In this document: piece after piece, positions 22,410 through 30,587 of the stretch | How the letters are laid out: each line of letters opens with the position of its first letter | Position numbering within the stretch: position 1 is the stretch's first letter | Assembly: GCF_049331405.1 (NCBI RefSeq) | Contig: NZ_CP186274.1 | Location: forward strand, 5,952,001-6,016,000 | DNA from: PoT sp049331405 | GTDB lineage: Bacteria > Planctomycetota > Planctomycetia > Isosphaerales > Isosphaeraceae | Length of the DNA: 64,000 bases | Direction of reading: 5' to 3' | The notes under the pieces: model-generated | What the model saw: only the letters and a program-made list of their open reading frames with translations | Databases searched by the model: none | What the model was told of the DNA's origin: nothing | Position numbers and translations under genes: made by a program

Positions 22410-23438
22410 AGCAGCTGGACGTAGTTCTTTTTGATTTCTCGATCGGAGCCTCCGGCCATAGTTGTTGAAGCCGGCTTCGACGGCCTCCCTCAAACCGATC
22501 CGCGTCGTATAGCTCCGCTGAGGGATCTCCTGATGCTTGACCTGGCGGAAGACCGGCTCGATCCGGTTCAGCTCCGGCGAGTACGGCGGCAGGTAGTAAA
22601 GATAGATCCCGCGGTCGGCCAGGCCCTTGCGCGCCGCCCGCACCACCTTGCTGGTGTGGAAGCTGGCGTTGTCCAGGACCACCACGCGCGGGGCCCTCGA
22701 CCACGGCAGGGCCTTGAGGAATCCCAGCAGGTCGTACGAGTCCCAAGTCCTCTCGGCGGTGAAGACGTCCAGGCGGGGGCACCGGCCGATGGGGCGATAG
22801 GCGGCCAGGGCGTTGACCCTGCGGCCTTGCGGGGCCTCATAACGGACGAACTTCCGCAGGCCCTCCAGGGCCCAGCTGTATCCCACCGGCAGCGTCGGCG
22901 AGAAGCCGCACTCGTCGAGGTAGTACAGCACGATCGAGCCGGACGCCGCCTTCGCCTTGAGGTTGGCCAGGACCTCGCGGGCTCGTCGGGCCTCGGCCGG
23001 GTCCTGCTTATGCCCGAGCGTGGTGGCGGTGCGGCGGTATCGGGCCTTCATCCGCTTCAGATGCCTGCGCACCTGACGCGGCCCGATCCCGATGCCGCGG
23101 GCGGCGAGGGCCTCGGCGAGCTGGCGGCTGGTCCAGGTCCGGTCCTCGGCCAGGAGGCCCTTCAACGCCGCGGCCACGCGCTCGCGCCGGGCTGCGTCGG
23201 GCGGCGGGCCGGTGCGGCGGGGGTAGAGCGCGTCGGTCCCCCGATCGAGGAAGTCCTTGAGCAGGTCGCGGACGGCCTGGCCGCAGCGGCCGAGGTGGGC
23301 GGCGATCCTTGGCGCCGACCACCCGGCGTCGGCGAGGGTGAGCATCTCGATGCGGTCGCGGACCTTGGGTGGCAACGCCTTGCGTCGCAGCGCCCGGAGC
23401 TCGTCGCGGGTGCGGTCTTCGAGGTGTATGCGGATCAT
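22407..23438 (-). CDS. IS630-family transposase
   Basis: 343 residues. An N-terminal helix-turn-helix region (LTLADAGWSAPRIAAHLGRCGQAVRDLLKDF, then a second near 100-115) precedes a DDE domain. The catalytic motifs are LDECGFSPTLP, VVVLDNASFHTSKVV and LPPYSPELNRIEPVFRQVKH. It encodes cut-and-paste transposition at TA targets. The reading frame is intact. The stop codon TAG is formed by the target TA plus a G of the flanking gene, not by the element itself. Confidence 0.93.
   Translation of the reverse strand: MIRIHLEDRTRDELRALRRKALPPKVRDRIEMLTLADAGWSAPRIAAHLGRCGQAVRDLLKDFLDRGTDALYPRRTGPPPDAARRERVAAALKGLLAEDRTWTSRQLAEALAARGIGIGPRQVRRHLKRMKARYRRTATTLGHKQDPAEARRAREVLANLKAKAASGSIVLYYLDECGFSPTLPVGYSWALEGLRKFVRYEAPQGRRVNALAAYRPIGRCPRLDVFTAERTWDSYDLLGFLKALPWSRAPRVVVLDNASFHTSKVVRAARKGLADRGIYLYYLPPYSPELNRIEPVFRQVKHQEIPQRSYTTRIGLREAVEAGFNNYGRRLRSRNQKELRPAA
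22408..22409. repeat. TA target duplication, left
   Basis: The TA dinucleotide directly outside the left end of the IS630 element. The partner is at 23472-23473. The pre-insertion target reads CCTAGG. Confidence 0.8.
22410..22426. repeat. IS630 terminal inverted repeat, left
   Basis: AGCAGCTGGACGTAGTT; pairs with 23455-23471. It also encodes the transposase C terminus. Confidence 0.75.
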
Positions 23439-23454
23439 AACGGAATTATAGGGA

Positions 23455-23471
23455 AACCGAGTCCACGTGCT
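23455..23471. repeat. IS630 terminal inverted repeat, right
   Basis: Read inward as AGCACGTGGACTCGGTT. It lies 17 bases upstream of the transposase start codon. Confidence 0.75.
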
Positions 23472-23487
23472 TAGGTTTCTCGCTCAT
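23472..23487 (-). pseudogene. Displaced 5' end of the DUF427 gene
   Basis: ATG AGC GAG AAA CC(TA): the first four codons (MSEK) and part of the fifth, with the target TA at 23472-23473. AGGAG lies nine bases upstream of the ATG. The remainder of the gene lies at 22049-22409 on the other side of the IS630 element. Confidence 0.8.
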
Positions 23488-23576
23488 CGCGCCATGCTCC
23501 TATCCTCGGCGGGCCGTTCACGCTCATAGTCCAGGCTACGATCATACCGCGATCGCCAGGGGGATGCCGCCCCCGA

Positions 23577-24296
23577 TTACTTCGCGGCTTTGGTTAGCTC
23601 GGGCTGGGATCTCGCCTCCTTGGGCTTGGGTTCGGCCTCGGGAGCTCCGGCGAAGAGGTCCGTGTCGGGATGCGCCTGTTTCCATTTCGCCCAGGTGGTT
23701 CGCTCATATTTATAGGTTGAGTATGGGATTTTCGCGGGGCGGGAGTCCTCCTTGACGGCATCGCCGGTGGACTGGACGTACTCGACGCCGTCGATGTCGA
23801 CGACCATCTCGCCGTTGAGGAGGCCGGCCAGGTTGATCGGTAATGGCTTGTCCCCGGGTTCGCCGGTGAAGACGCGGCAGCAGTCGGTGATGTCACAATA
23901 AAGGACGGATAGCGGCCGATCGCCGAACTGGTCGTTGATGATATGCTGATCGATGCCACGAAGGACGCCGAGTTGATAGGCCCGGGCCTTGCCTTGGAAC
24001 TCGACGCCGATCACCTCGGCCCCATCACGCAAGGACGCCTGGGCCGCCGGGACCTTGGGCGGGGTGACGACGCCCGGGCTCTCGTGCGGCCACCACGAAT
24101 AGCCCGGGCCGAACGACTTCACGACCTCCGAGCCATGCTCATTGGCCTTGAGCGTGATTCGTTCGGATAGGTAAAAATAGGCGATGACGACGATCTCGAT
24201 GCCGACGACTATGGCGACGACTCGAGCGGCGGGCGACCGAAACTTTCGGCCCAACGGGAGCGGAAGGGATTTCGCCAAGCGGAGGAAGTTCGGCAC
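23577..24296 (-). CDS. DUF3179-family protein, membrane-anchored
   Basis: 239 residues with one N-terminal transmembrane helix (ARVVAIVVGIEIVVIAYFYL, about residues 24-43). The extracytoplasmic domain matches DUF3179: EVIGVEFQGKARAYQLGVLRGIDQHIINDQFGDRPLSVLYCDITDCCRVF, where the family usually has YPL...HEIVND...V.YC.LC. The cysteine cluster here is YCDITDCC, a variant of the usual CPLC. The C-terminal tail is rich in Pro, Lys and Glu. Function is unknown. It was probably next to the DUF427 gene before the IS630 insertion. Confidence 0.75.
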   Translation of the reverse strand: MPNFLRLAKSLPLPLGRKFRSPAARVVAIVVGIEIVVIAYFYLSERITLKANEHGSEVVKSFGPGYSWWPHESPGVVTPPKVPAAQASLRDGAEVIGVEFQGKARAYQLGVLRGIDQHIINDQFGDRPLSVLYCDITDCCRVFTGEPGDKPLPINLAGLLNGEMVVDIDGVEYVQSTGDAVKEDSRPAKIPYSTYKYERTTWAKWKQAHPDTDLFAGAPEAEPKPKEARSQPELTKAAK

Positions 24297-24659
24297 GGAT
24301 GATCTCCGAAAGCTCTTACTTCAACCCGGCCCGGATGTAATTGAACGATTGAAAAAGCTTGGCCTGGAAGATTGATTCGTTCTTGATCGGACCCATCGGG
24401 CCAAGGGCGTGGTTTGAATGAATGGTTCTTTGTGGATTATATGATTTGGCTTGCTGTAATTGTTGGCCAATAGTATCGGTCTATTGTAATCATTGCCGAA
24501 GTTGAAGCTGGCTGTCATTCCGATGCTGCAGCTCAATGAAAACGGGGATGGCGATGGTTCGCCATCCCCGATCGATTCGGGCCGTCGGCCGTCTCGGGCG
24601 ATGAAATTGCGGAGGTCGTCGCGGTGCCGCGAGGCACGCGACGGCCCCAACGCGATCAA
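24297..24659. other. Intergenic region with a terminator
   Basis: A 363-base, comparatively AT-rich gap between two minus-strand genes. It holds the terminator at 24544-24569 and must hold the DUF3179 promoter. No gene was recognised. Confidence 0.5.
24544..24569 (-). terminator. Intrinsic terminator of the DUF1559 gene
   Basis: An 11-bp perfect stem GGGGATGGCGA/TCGCCATCCCC with a 4-base loop. On the minus strand it is followed by GTTTTCATT. It lies about 90 bases past the DUF1559 stop. Confidence 0.75.
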
Positions 24660-25772
24660 TCAATAGGCATCGGAGGAGATCGTCTCGGCCCCTTCCCTCG
24701 TGCCTAGCGACCACCAGGTGACCGGGTTGATCGAGTCCTTGATGAAGTGGACGCTGCCGTCGGCGAAGGCAACGTTGACGCCGCCCGAGTGGGAGCTGGT
24801 GGCGACCTGGTAATCGCTGAAGTCGACGCCGCAACCCGTGCAGTCGGTGCGGCAGGCGGACCAGGGGTACTTGGTCGAATTCGGGGTCACGACGCAGTTG
24901 AAGAGCGACAGGCCGGGCGAGCTCGCACCCCAACGCCAGCCGCGATTCCAGGTGGTGGTGCCGGCCGTGTAAGCCGCGTTGCACGCCTGGAGGGCCGTCA
25001 CGGCAGCGGGCTGCAGGGTCATCTGACCGTTGATCACGGTGATCGGGTTGAGGGCTCGGGCACCGTTCTGGCCGGTGATGCTGACGCCGCTACGACTCTT
25101 GATCGTGGCGGGCTGGTCGTAGCCTACGAGGGCTTCGGCGAAGGCGATGGTGTTGGACGTACCATCTTTGATGTTCGCCATTTCATAGGCGATCTTGTTG
25201 GCGAAGATGCCCGTCGAGCTGGCTGCCCAGGGATCGGTCGAGACGCCGAGGCTGCCGTGGTAGTTGTTCAGCATTGGCTCGCCCCAGGAGCTCTGCTTGG
25301 TGCCGTCCGAGGGGCAGATGAAGACGTTGAGCTTGGTGCTGAACGCCGTCGAATTGGCATATCCGCCGTAGGCCCAACCCGTCCAGCAGGTCAGGCTGAA
25401 GTTCATCGCGTTGAAGACGGCATTCTGCTCGAGGTACGGGGTCATCATGGCCTGGGCGCTCCAGGTGCCCCAACTCGTCTGGCCTTGCGAGGGCGTGTCG
25501 GCGTTGTAGGCCGTGGCGCTGCCGAGCGGGAATGAGCCGGTCGCGCTATGGTAGTTCTGCGCGGCCAGGCCGAGCTGCTTGAGGTTGTTGACGCACTGCG
25601 AGCGGCGGGCCGCCTCACGCGCGGCCTGGACGGCCGGCAGGAGTAGGGCGATCAACACGGCGATGATGGCGATGACCACCAGCAGCTCGATCAGGGTGAA
25701 ACCCCGACGCGGGGTGGCGGGACGCGCCTGCGAATCCTCAGGCTGAAGATAAGCTGAATGAAGACGAATCAT
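24660..25772 (-). CDS. DUF1559 prepilin-like protein
   Basis: 370 residues. It opens with a type IV prepilin-like leader: RRGFTLIELLVVIAIIAVLIALLLPAVQAAREAARRSQCVNNLKQLGLA, cleaved before the first F in such proteins. The DUF1559 body follows, and the C terminus carries the H-x9-DG motif (HSGGVNVAFADGSVHFIKDSI). These proteins are greatly expanded in Planctomycetes and are thought to be exported, pilin-like surface proteins. The ATG at 25772 has AAGGAG seven bases upstream; the longer frame from 25841 is rejected. The lipoprotein gene upstream is a common companion. Confidence 0.92.
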   Translation of the reverse strand: MIRLHSAYLQPEDSQARPATPRRGFTLIELLVVIAIIAVLIALLLPAVQAAREAARRSQCVNNLKQLGLAAQNYHSATGSFPLGSATAYNADTPSQGQTSWGTWSAQAMMTPYLEQNAVFNAMNFSLTCWTGWAYGGYANSTAFSTKLNVFICPSDGTKQSSWGEPMLNNYHGSLGVSTDPWAASSTGIFANKIAYEMANIKDGTSNTIAFAEALVGYDQPATIKSRSGVSITGQNGARALNPITVINGQMTLQPAAVTALQACNAAYTAGTTTWNRGWRWGASSPGLSLFNCVVTPNSTKYPWSACRTDCTGCGVDFSDYQVATSSHSGGVNVAFADGSVHFIKDSINPVTWWSLGTREGAETISSDAY

Positions 25773-26221
25773 GCAAACACTCCTTGTCGTGTGAGTGACA
25801 GGAAAGAACACGATGAGGCGATGGGAATAACCGACGAACAATCACTGGGAGGGAATGATTTCATCACCCTCGCATCGGCCGACCTCGGTCAGGAGATCGC
25901 ATCGGGGAAGCTCGAAATCGTTAGGTCGTATACCAGGAAAGGCCCGCATCGCTCGACCGAAGCCGCGCTTCTTTCCGGGAGAGCTCGGGAATAATGTCGG
26001 GCCAAACAACCTATCAATCGACCTGGGATACGATGCACTGCAAATGCAGGAGAAAAATTACTTGTGCACGATAGGTGTCGATGCATGTCGGGCCTGACCG
26101 GGGTAGTTGATCCCCCACCCCTTGCAATAAGGCCGACCTTCGCACGAAGCCGATCACGATAGTAGCGATATTGCGGGGCGGCCGGGCCGTCTTGAGGACG
26201 ACCATCGCGAAGTCGTCGCGA
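25773..26221. other. Intergenic region upstream of the DUF1559 gene
   Basis: A 449-base gap between two minus-strand genes. The size suggests a separate promoter or long leader for the DUF1559 gene. I saw no convincing promoter, riboswitch or small gene. Confidence 0.4.
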
Positions 26222-26410
26222 TTATCGTTTCTTAGACTTCTTCTGCATGGAATCCATCATACCTTTACGCATCTCGTCGAGTTTCTGTTGGGAGACTTCC
26301 TTCGAAGCCTCCGTCTGGGGCGCCTCCGACGAGCATCCGGTCAGGAATACCGTGGTGCTGAGGATGAATGCGCAAATCAACAAATGCAAGATCGACACGC
26401 TTTGACGCAT
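26222..26410 (-). CDS. Small lipoprotein next to the DUF1559 gene
   Basis: 62 residues with a lipoprotein signal peptide ending in FLTGC, then a short charged tail with a coiled-coil look (VSQQKLDEMRKGMMDSMQKKSKKR). Short lipoproteins of this kind commonly sit beside DUF1559 genes in planctomycetes. I chose the ATG at 26410, which starts the signal peptide; an ATG ten codons earlier lacks a ribosome binding site. Function is unknown. Confidence 0.7.
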   Translation of the reverse strand: MRQSVSILHLLICAFILSTTVFLTGCSSEAPQTEASKEVSQQKLDEMRKGMMDSMQKKSKKR

Positions 26411-27257
26411 GGAATGCAGGGCTCCCGAGGGAATTGTCATAACACTATGAATTGCCGGCGTACAACGATCGTCCGCCCGAGGCCAGGCGGCCTCGTCGGT
26501 TCGATCCTCGCTTGTTATTGCACGCCCGCCGCGACCCAGACTTACGGTTCCTCAGTGGTAATGACTTCCGACCAAGAAGTCCGACCCACCACTGCCCTGA
26601 CACATCTGATCCCTTCAGGTAAACTCCCCAACCCGAGGGAATTCTCCCAGGATCATTCCGTCATCCGACTGATTTCGGACGTTGAGAAATACGATTTTAA
26701 TATTGGTTGGAATACGTGATTTTTTAGGGTGACATGGGTTTGGTCGAATGTCAAGAGACCTCAAAAGTAATTGCTCTCAGATATGGCTTGGACATGGATG
26801 ACTCCTAATTCGAACGGGGTCGATCTTCGGGAGATATTGCGATCCGTCAGAGCTTTAGTCATCCCGTATTCGTTCGGGGACGGAAGAGTTGAAGCTCGAA
26901 TCGCTTCAGGTTCATCGAGCCAAATAAAGATCCGCCCGAGAACGCATTCGCTTGCAAATATTTGAAGGGTATTTTGAGAATCTCGATTGGACAAACAGGG
27001 ATTGGTCCGAGATATGTCATTTTTCGGTTTACGAAGTAGGCGACGCGAAGTTGCAGCAGTATGGCTTGCCCCGAGCTCCTTCATTGCTCGGGCTCGCGAG
27101 GATGCCTCGAAGATGGGCCTGACTTGCTTTGAACCGAGAATCGGGTAGGCTTGGTGCGGGTCGAATCTGGTGAATGAATTGTGAACTCGGGGACGCGACG
27201 TGTGTCGTTACGTCGCATCGCCGGAGTATACCCACGCTTCGTCTCGCAATAAACGGG
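26411..27257. other. Lower-GC region without a convincing gene
   Basis: This 847-base stretch is visibly more AT-rich than the rest of the window. Its longest frames (107 residues on the minus strand at 26761-27084 and 64 on the plus strand) have no recognisable domain, no ribosome binding site and no codon preference like the neighbours. It may be a gene remnant or a long untranslated or regulatory region. Confidence 0.4.
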
Positions 27258-27962
27258 CTATTCGGCGTCGTGGAAGATGACGCCGAGCGTAAAGCGGCGT
27301 CCGGAGCGGATAGTGCTCACGCCGTGGCGGACGTTGTTGCGCGCCCAGCCTTTGATTCGGGCGACGGGGCGATGGTGGGTGGCGAAGATGATGGCCTCGC
27401 CTTGCTCGAGTGTGATGGCTTCGCCCCGGGACTGGGCCCGGGGACGCTGCTCGACGAGGAGGAACTCGCCCCCCTTGAAGTCCTGACCGGGTCGGCTCAG
27501 CAGGAAGACCACCTGGAGTGGGAATGCCACGGCGCCGTAGAGGTCCTGGTGGAGGCAGTTGAAGCCCCCTTCGTCGTAGCGAAGGATCAGGGGGGTCGGC
27601 TTCCCCTGCCCTTGCTCGTGGCAGCGTTCGAGGTAGCCGGCGTGGTCGGGCGGGTAGGTCGTCGCCTCGCCGAGCCGCTCGGCCCAGCGGTTGGCGACGT
27701 CGGCCAGCGGGGCATAGAGACTCGTGCGGAGGTCGGTGACGAGGTCCGGGAGCGGGTGGTCGAAGTACTTGTACTCCCCTTCCCCGTAGCCGTGTCGCCC
27801 CATGTCGACCTTCTTGCGGAAGCGCTCATGGTCGTAAAGCCCGGCCAGTGCCTCGCATTCCTCCGCCGAGAGGATCGGAGGGGTCTGCGACCATCCTCGG
27901 TCGTCGAGATCCCGGCCGAGGCGGTCCCAGTCGAGCCCTTGAATGCGTTGGGGGACGGTCAT
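27258..27962 (-). CDS. 2-oxoglutarate/Fe(II)-dependent dioxygenase of the alkylation-repair operon
   Basis: 234 residues with a double-stranded beta-helix dioxygenase fold. The Fe(II) facial triad is H138-Q-D140 (CLHQDLYG) and H213 (VRHGVS). RRFTLGVIFHD provides the 2-oxoglutarate Arg. The GGEFLLVEQRPR stretch is typical of prolyl-4-hydroxylase-like or AlkB-distant dioxygenases. It is the third gene after ada/alkA and ogt, 83 bases downstream, suggesting oxidative dealkylation or modification of a repair protein. It is not a canonical AlkB by motif. The ATG at 27962 has GAGGGA upstream. Confidence 0.83.
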   Translation of the reverse strand: MTVPQRIQGLDWDRLGRDLDDRGWSQTPPILSAEECEALAGLYDHERFRKKVDMGRHGYGEGEYKYFDHPLPDLVTDLRTSLYAPLADVANRWAERLGEATTYPPDHAGYLERCHEQGQGKPTPLILRYDEGGFNCLHQDLYGAVAFPLQVVFLLSRPGQDFKGGEFLLVEQRPRAQSRGEAITLEQGEAIIFATHHRPVARIKGWARNNVRHGVSTIRSGRRFTLGVIFHDAE

Positions 27963-28045
27963 TGGGGATCCCTCGAGGGGTTCTTGGTGGAGGCTCTTTG
28001 AGCGTGCGGATCGGGGCGATCCGCACGCAAGATACCCTCGGGTCG

Positions 28046-28597
28046 TCAACGTGGCGAGCTGGCGAGCCTCACGTCGGGACGCTCGGCCCGATCGAAGGGG
28101 GATCTCGTTGACTCTGAGACGACGTCGGCCCGTTCCAGGGCCAGGAGCGTCCGTTTACGCTCGAGGCCCCCGGCGAAGCCGGTGAGGCTGCCGGTCGAGC
28201 CGATGACACGATGGCAGGGGACGATGATTGAGATCGGGTTCCGGCCCACGGCCGCGCCCACGGCGCGCACCGCCTTCTCGGAGCCGATCTCCTTGGCGAG
28301 CTTGCCGTAGGTCGTCGTGCAGCCGTAGGGTATCTCCAGGAGAGCCCGCCAGACCCGCCGCTGGAAGTCGGTGCCTTGCAGGAGCAAGGGGAGGTCGAAA
28401 GCTTGGCTGGAGCCGTCGAAGTAGGCCGCGAGCTGATCGCGGGCCCGGGCGAGGCCGGAGTCGTCGCGCCGCCAAGTCGAGGTCGGCGTGGGGCCTCGCT
28501 TGTGCGCCTCCATGTAGAGGCCGGTCAGCGAGGGGCCCTCCCAGGTGAGGAGGAGGTCGCCGATGGGGCTCGAGACGGTCGAATAATGCGTGGTCAT
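28046..28597 (-). CDS. ogt: Methylated-DNA-[protein]-cysteine S-methyltransferase
   Basis: 183 residues. The suicide-acceptor motif IIVPCHRVIGSTGSLTGFAGG has C128 as methyl acceptor, and FQRRVWRALLEIPYGCTTTYGKLA is the DNA-binding helix-turn-helix with its Arg finger. It removes methyl groups from O6-methylguanine by irreversible self-methylation. The ATG at 28597 overlaps the stop of the AlkA gene (ATGA), so the two are translationally coupled. The C-terminal 25 residues beyond the domain are basic and non-conserved. Confidence 0.93.
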   Translation of the reverse strand: MTTHYSTVSSPIGDLLLTWEGPSLTGLYMEAHKRGPTPTSTWRRDDSGLARARDQLAAYFDGSSQAFDLPLLLQGTDFQRRVWRALLEIPYGCTTTYGKLAKEIGSEKAVRAVGAAVGRNPISIIVPCHRVIGSTGSLTGFAGGLERKRTLLALERADVVSESTRSPFDRAERPDVRLASSPR

Positions 28598-30105
28598 GCC
28601 AGGGGACTCCTCGGCTGGGGTTGGGGCTTGGTTTGCTGCGGTTGCGGTTCGGCGGTCGCGTGGGCCGGGTGGGCGTTCCAGGCGTACATCGCCGCGTAGG
28701 ATCGCCAGGGGCGCCAGGCTTCGGCCAGGGCGCGGAGCCTGGCCGGCGAGGCGACGCCGAGGCTCTGGAGCAGGCCGAGGTCGGCGTCGGGGAAGGCGTC
28801 GGGCCAGGCCAGGGATCGCATGGCGATCACCTGGGCGGTCCACTCGCCGATCCCCTGGAACTCCTTGAGCCGGGCCATCGTCGCGTCGGGGTCGGCGCCC
28901 GGCTCGAGTCGGAGCTTGCCGTCGGCGATGGCACGCGCCAGGGCCTGGATGCTCCGGGCGCGGAGCGGGCCCATGCCGGTCGAGGCGAGCTGGTCGAGGC
29001 CGGCGTCGGCGAGCTGCTCGGGGCTGGGAGAGAGTCGGTCGAGCTCGGGGAACGGGGTCTCGATCGGCTCCCCGAAGAGGGTCGTGAGCCGTCGGGCCAC
29101 GGTCGTCGCCGCGCGGACCGAGATCCGCTGGCCGAGGATCGCCCGCCAGGCCTGGTCGAAGCCGCTGAACGAGCCGGGGACGCGGAGCCCCGGATTCTTG
29201 AGCAACGAAGGGCCGAGCACGGGGTCGGATCCCAGGTGCTCGGCGATGACGTCGGGCCTGGCGTTGAGGTCGAAGAGGTGCCGCACCTTCGCCAGCAAGG
29301 GGGCGAGGGCCGGGGTCAGCGACTCCGAGAATTCGACCTCGAGCGCGTCCTTGCCGGAGATGGGAGCGACGGCGAACCAGCCTCGATGCGGGCCGATGGC
29401 GACCGTCCTGGCGTAGGAGTCTCCCGAAACTCGCTCCACGCCGTCGAGCGACCGCCCGGCGAAGAAGCGCATGAGGTGGTCCCACGCCAGGGGGGCGCGA
29501 TAGCCGAGGCGGAGTCGGAGCGGCTCCCCCTCGGAGACCGGCTCCGCCTCGCGCCTGAACCGGGTGGGGGGCATCCGGTAATGCTCGAGGAAAAGCGCGT
29601 TGAAGCGTCGGAGGCTCTCGAAGCCGCTGGCGAAGGCGACCTTGATGATCGGCAGCCGCGTCTCGGTGAGGAGCTGCTTGGCGAGGAGCAAGCGGTGCGT
29701 CTGGGCCAATCGCACGGGGGAGACGCCGAGCTCGCTCTGCACGACCCGGCGCAGTTGCCTCGACGAGAGGCCGAACTCCTCGGCGAGGTCCTCGAGGCTC
29801 CCGCCTTGATTCAAGGCCCCGGCCTCGATGCGGGCGGCGGCGGCTCGCGCCACGCGGCCGACGGAGTCGATCGGCGAGTGGCCGGGGGCGAGCTCGGGCC
29901 GGCAGCGCAGGCAGGGGCGGAAGCCGGCGTGCTCGGCGGCGGCGGCGCTCGCGTAGAACTGACAGCGATCGCTCCGGGGCGTCCGCGCCGAACAGACGGG
30001 ACGGCAGTAGATCCCCGTCGTGGTCACGCCGACGAAGAAGAGTCCGTCGAAGCGTGCGTCACGCGTGGAGAGGGCCCGGTAGCAGCGTTCATGATCAAGT
30101 TCCAT
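28594..30105 (-). CDS. alkA: Ada-AlkA fusion: zinc-binding regulator with DNA-3-methyladenine glycosylase
   Basis: 503 residues in three parts. Residues 1-75 form the Ada zinc domain with C34, C38, C65 and C68; C34 (GIYCRPVC) corresponds to the phosphotriester-accepting Cys of Ada. Residues about 85-190 are an AraC-type helix-turn-helix (ASGFESLRRFNALFLEHYRMPPTRFRR). Residues about 200-485 are an AlkA glycosylase with the helix-hairpin-helix LKEFQGIGEWTAQVIAMRSL and catalytic Asp in WPDAFPDADLGL. It can sense methyl-phosphotriesters, activate its own operon and excise alkylated bases. The C-terminal tail is Gln/Pro repeats. Confidence 0.93.
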   Translation of the reverse strand: MELDHERCYRALSTRDARFDGLFFVGVTTTGIYCRPVCSARTPRSDRCQFYASAAAAEHAGFRPCLRCRPELAPGHSPIDSVGRVARAAAARIEAGALNQGGSLEDLAEEFGLSSRQLRRVVQSELGVSPVRLAQTHRLLLAKQLLTETRLPIIKVAFASGFESLRRFNALFLEHYRMPPTRFRREAEPVSEGEPLRLRLGYRAPLAWDHLMRFFAGRSLDGVERVSGDSYARTVAIGPHRGWFAVAPISGKDALEVEFSESLTPALAPLLAKVRHLFDLNARPDVIAEHLGSDPVLGPSLLKNPGLRVPGSFSGFDQAWRAILGQRISVRAATTVARRLTTLFGEPIETPFPELDRLSPSPEQLADAGLDQLASTGMGPLRARSIQALARAIADGKLRLEPGADPDATMARLKEFQGIGEWTAQVIAMRSLAWPDAFPDADLGLLQSLGVASPARLRALAEAWRPWRSYAAMYAWNAHPAHATAEPQPQQTKPQPQPRSPLA

Positions 30106-30193
30106 GCCCGAATTGTAGCGGCCCGCGCGGGGGCTTCTCGCCGTTTTCGGACACGGGAGCCGGGAATCTTTTCGAAGGGATGAGGGGCTCTTT

Positions 30194-30538
30194 TCAGACG
30201 CGGAACGAGACGTAGATCAGGGTGATCAACTGCGAGAAGATCATCAGGGCCGCGGCCTTCGGGGCCCAGGCGAAGGCCAGGATGGCCATGAAGAGGTAGA
30301 GCATCGCCAGCGCCATGAAGGCGGGCAGGAGCATCGCGCCGAGCTTCCAGCGGCCCCCCTGGATGGGGAGCCACCAGAGCAGACCGCCGAGCAGGACCAG
30401 GGTCGCCGAGAACCCGAAGGTGGGGAGTGCATCGGTCGGCTGGGAACCCGCGAGCGGGAGGGCGGCGATCGCCACGAGGACCATGAGGTCCCCGATCTTC
30501 GGCGACGATCGCCGGGTCGTCAGGTCGGGAAAGGCCAT
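30194..30538 (-). CDS. Hypothetical membrane protein
   Basis: 114 residues with three to four transmembrane helices separated by very short loops (IGDLMVLVAIAALPLAG; FGFSATLVLLGGLLWWLP; AMLLPAFMALAMLYLFMAILAFAW; ALMIFSQLITLIYVSF). No family was recognised. It stands alone on the minus strand between the repair operon and the deacetylase gene. Confidence 0.6.
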   Translation of the reverse strand: MAFPDLTTRRSSPKIGDLMVLVAIAALPLAGSQPTDALPTFGFSATLVLLGGLLWWLPIQGGRWKLGAMLLPAFMALAMLYLFMAILAFAWAPKAAALMIFSQLITLIYVSFRV

Positions 30539-30587
30539 GCGTCCATCCCTCCGGCCGCGAAGTCGATCCGATATCAGCCTATCCTAA

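Larger units (their letters stand above)
22410..23471 (-). mobile_element. IS630-family insertion sequence, 1,062 bp
   Basis: The ends are inverted repeats: left AGCAGCTGGACGTAGTT (22410-22426) and right, read inward, AGCACGTGGACTCGGTT (23471-23455), identical at 12 of 17 positions. Both ends are flanked by TA, the IS630/Tc1 target. The boundaries are confirmed independently because excision leaves a perfectly in-frame DUF427 N terminus. One intact transposase gene fills the element. Confidence 0.92.

Noticed and set aside
22049..22459. An intact 136-residue DUF427 gene starting at 22459
   Set aside because: The first 17 residues are encoded by the IS630 end. The natural start is recovered beyond the element.
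26761..27084. A possible 107-residue minus-strand gene
   Set aside because: No ribosome binding site, no domain, and a Ser/Arg/Asn-rich composition like random low-GC sequence.
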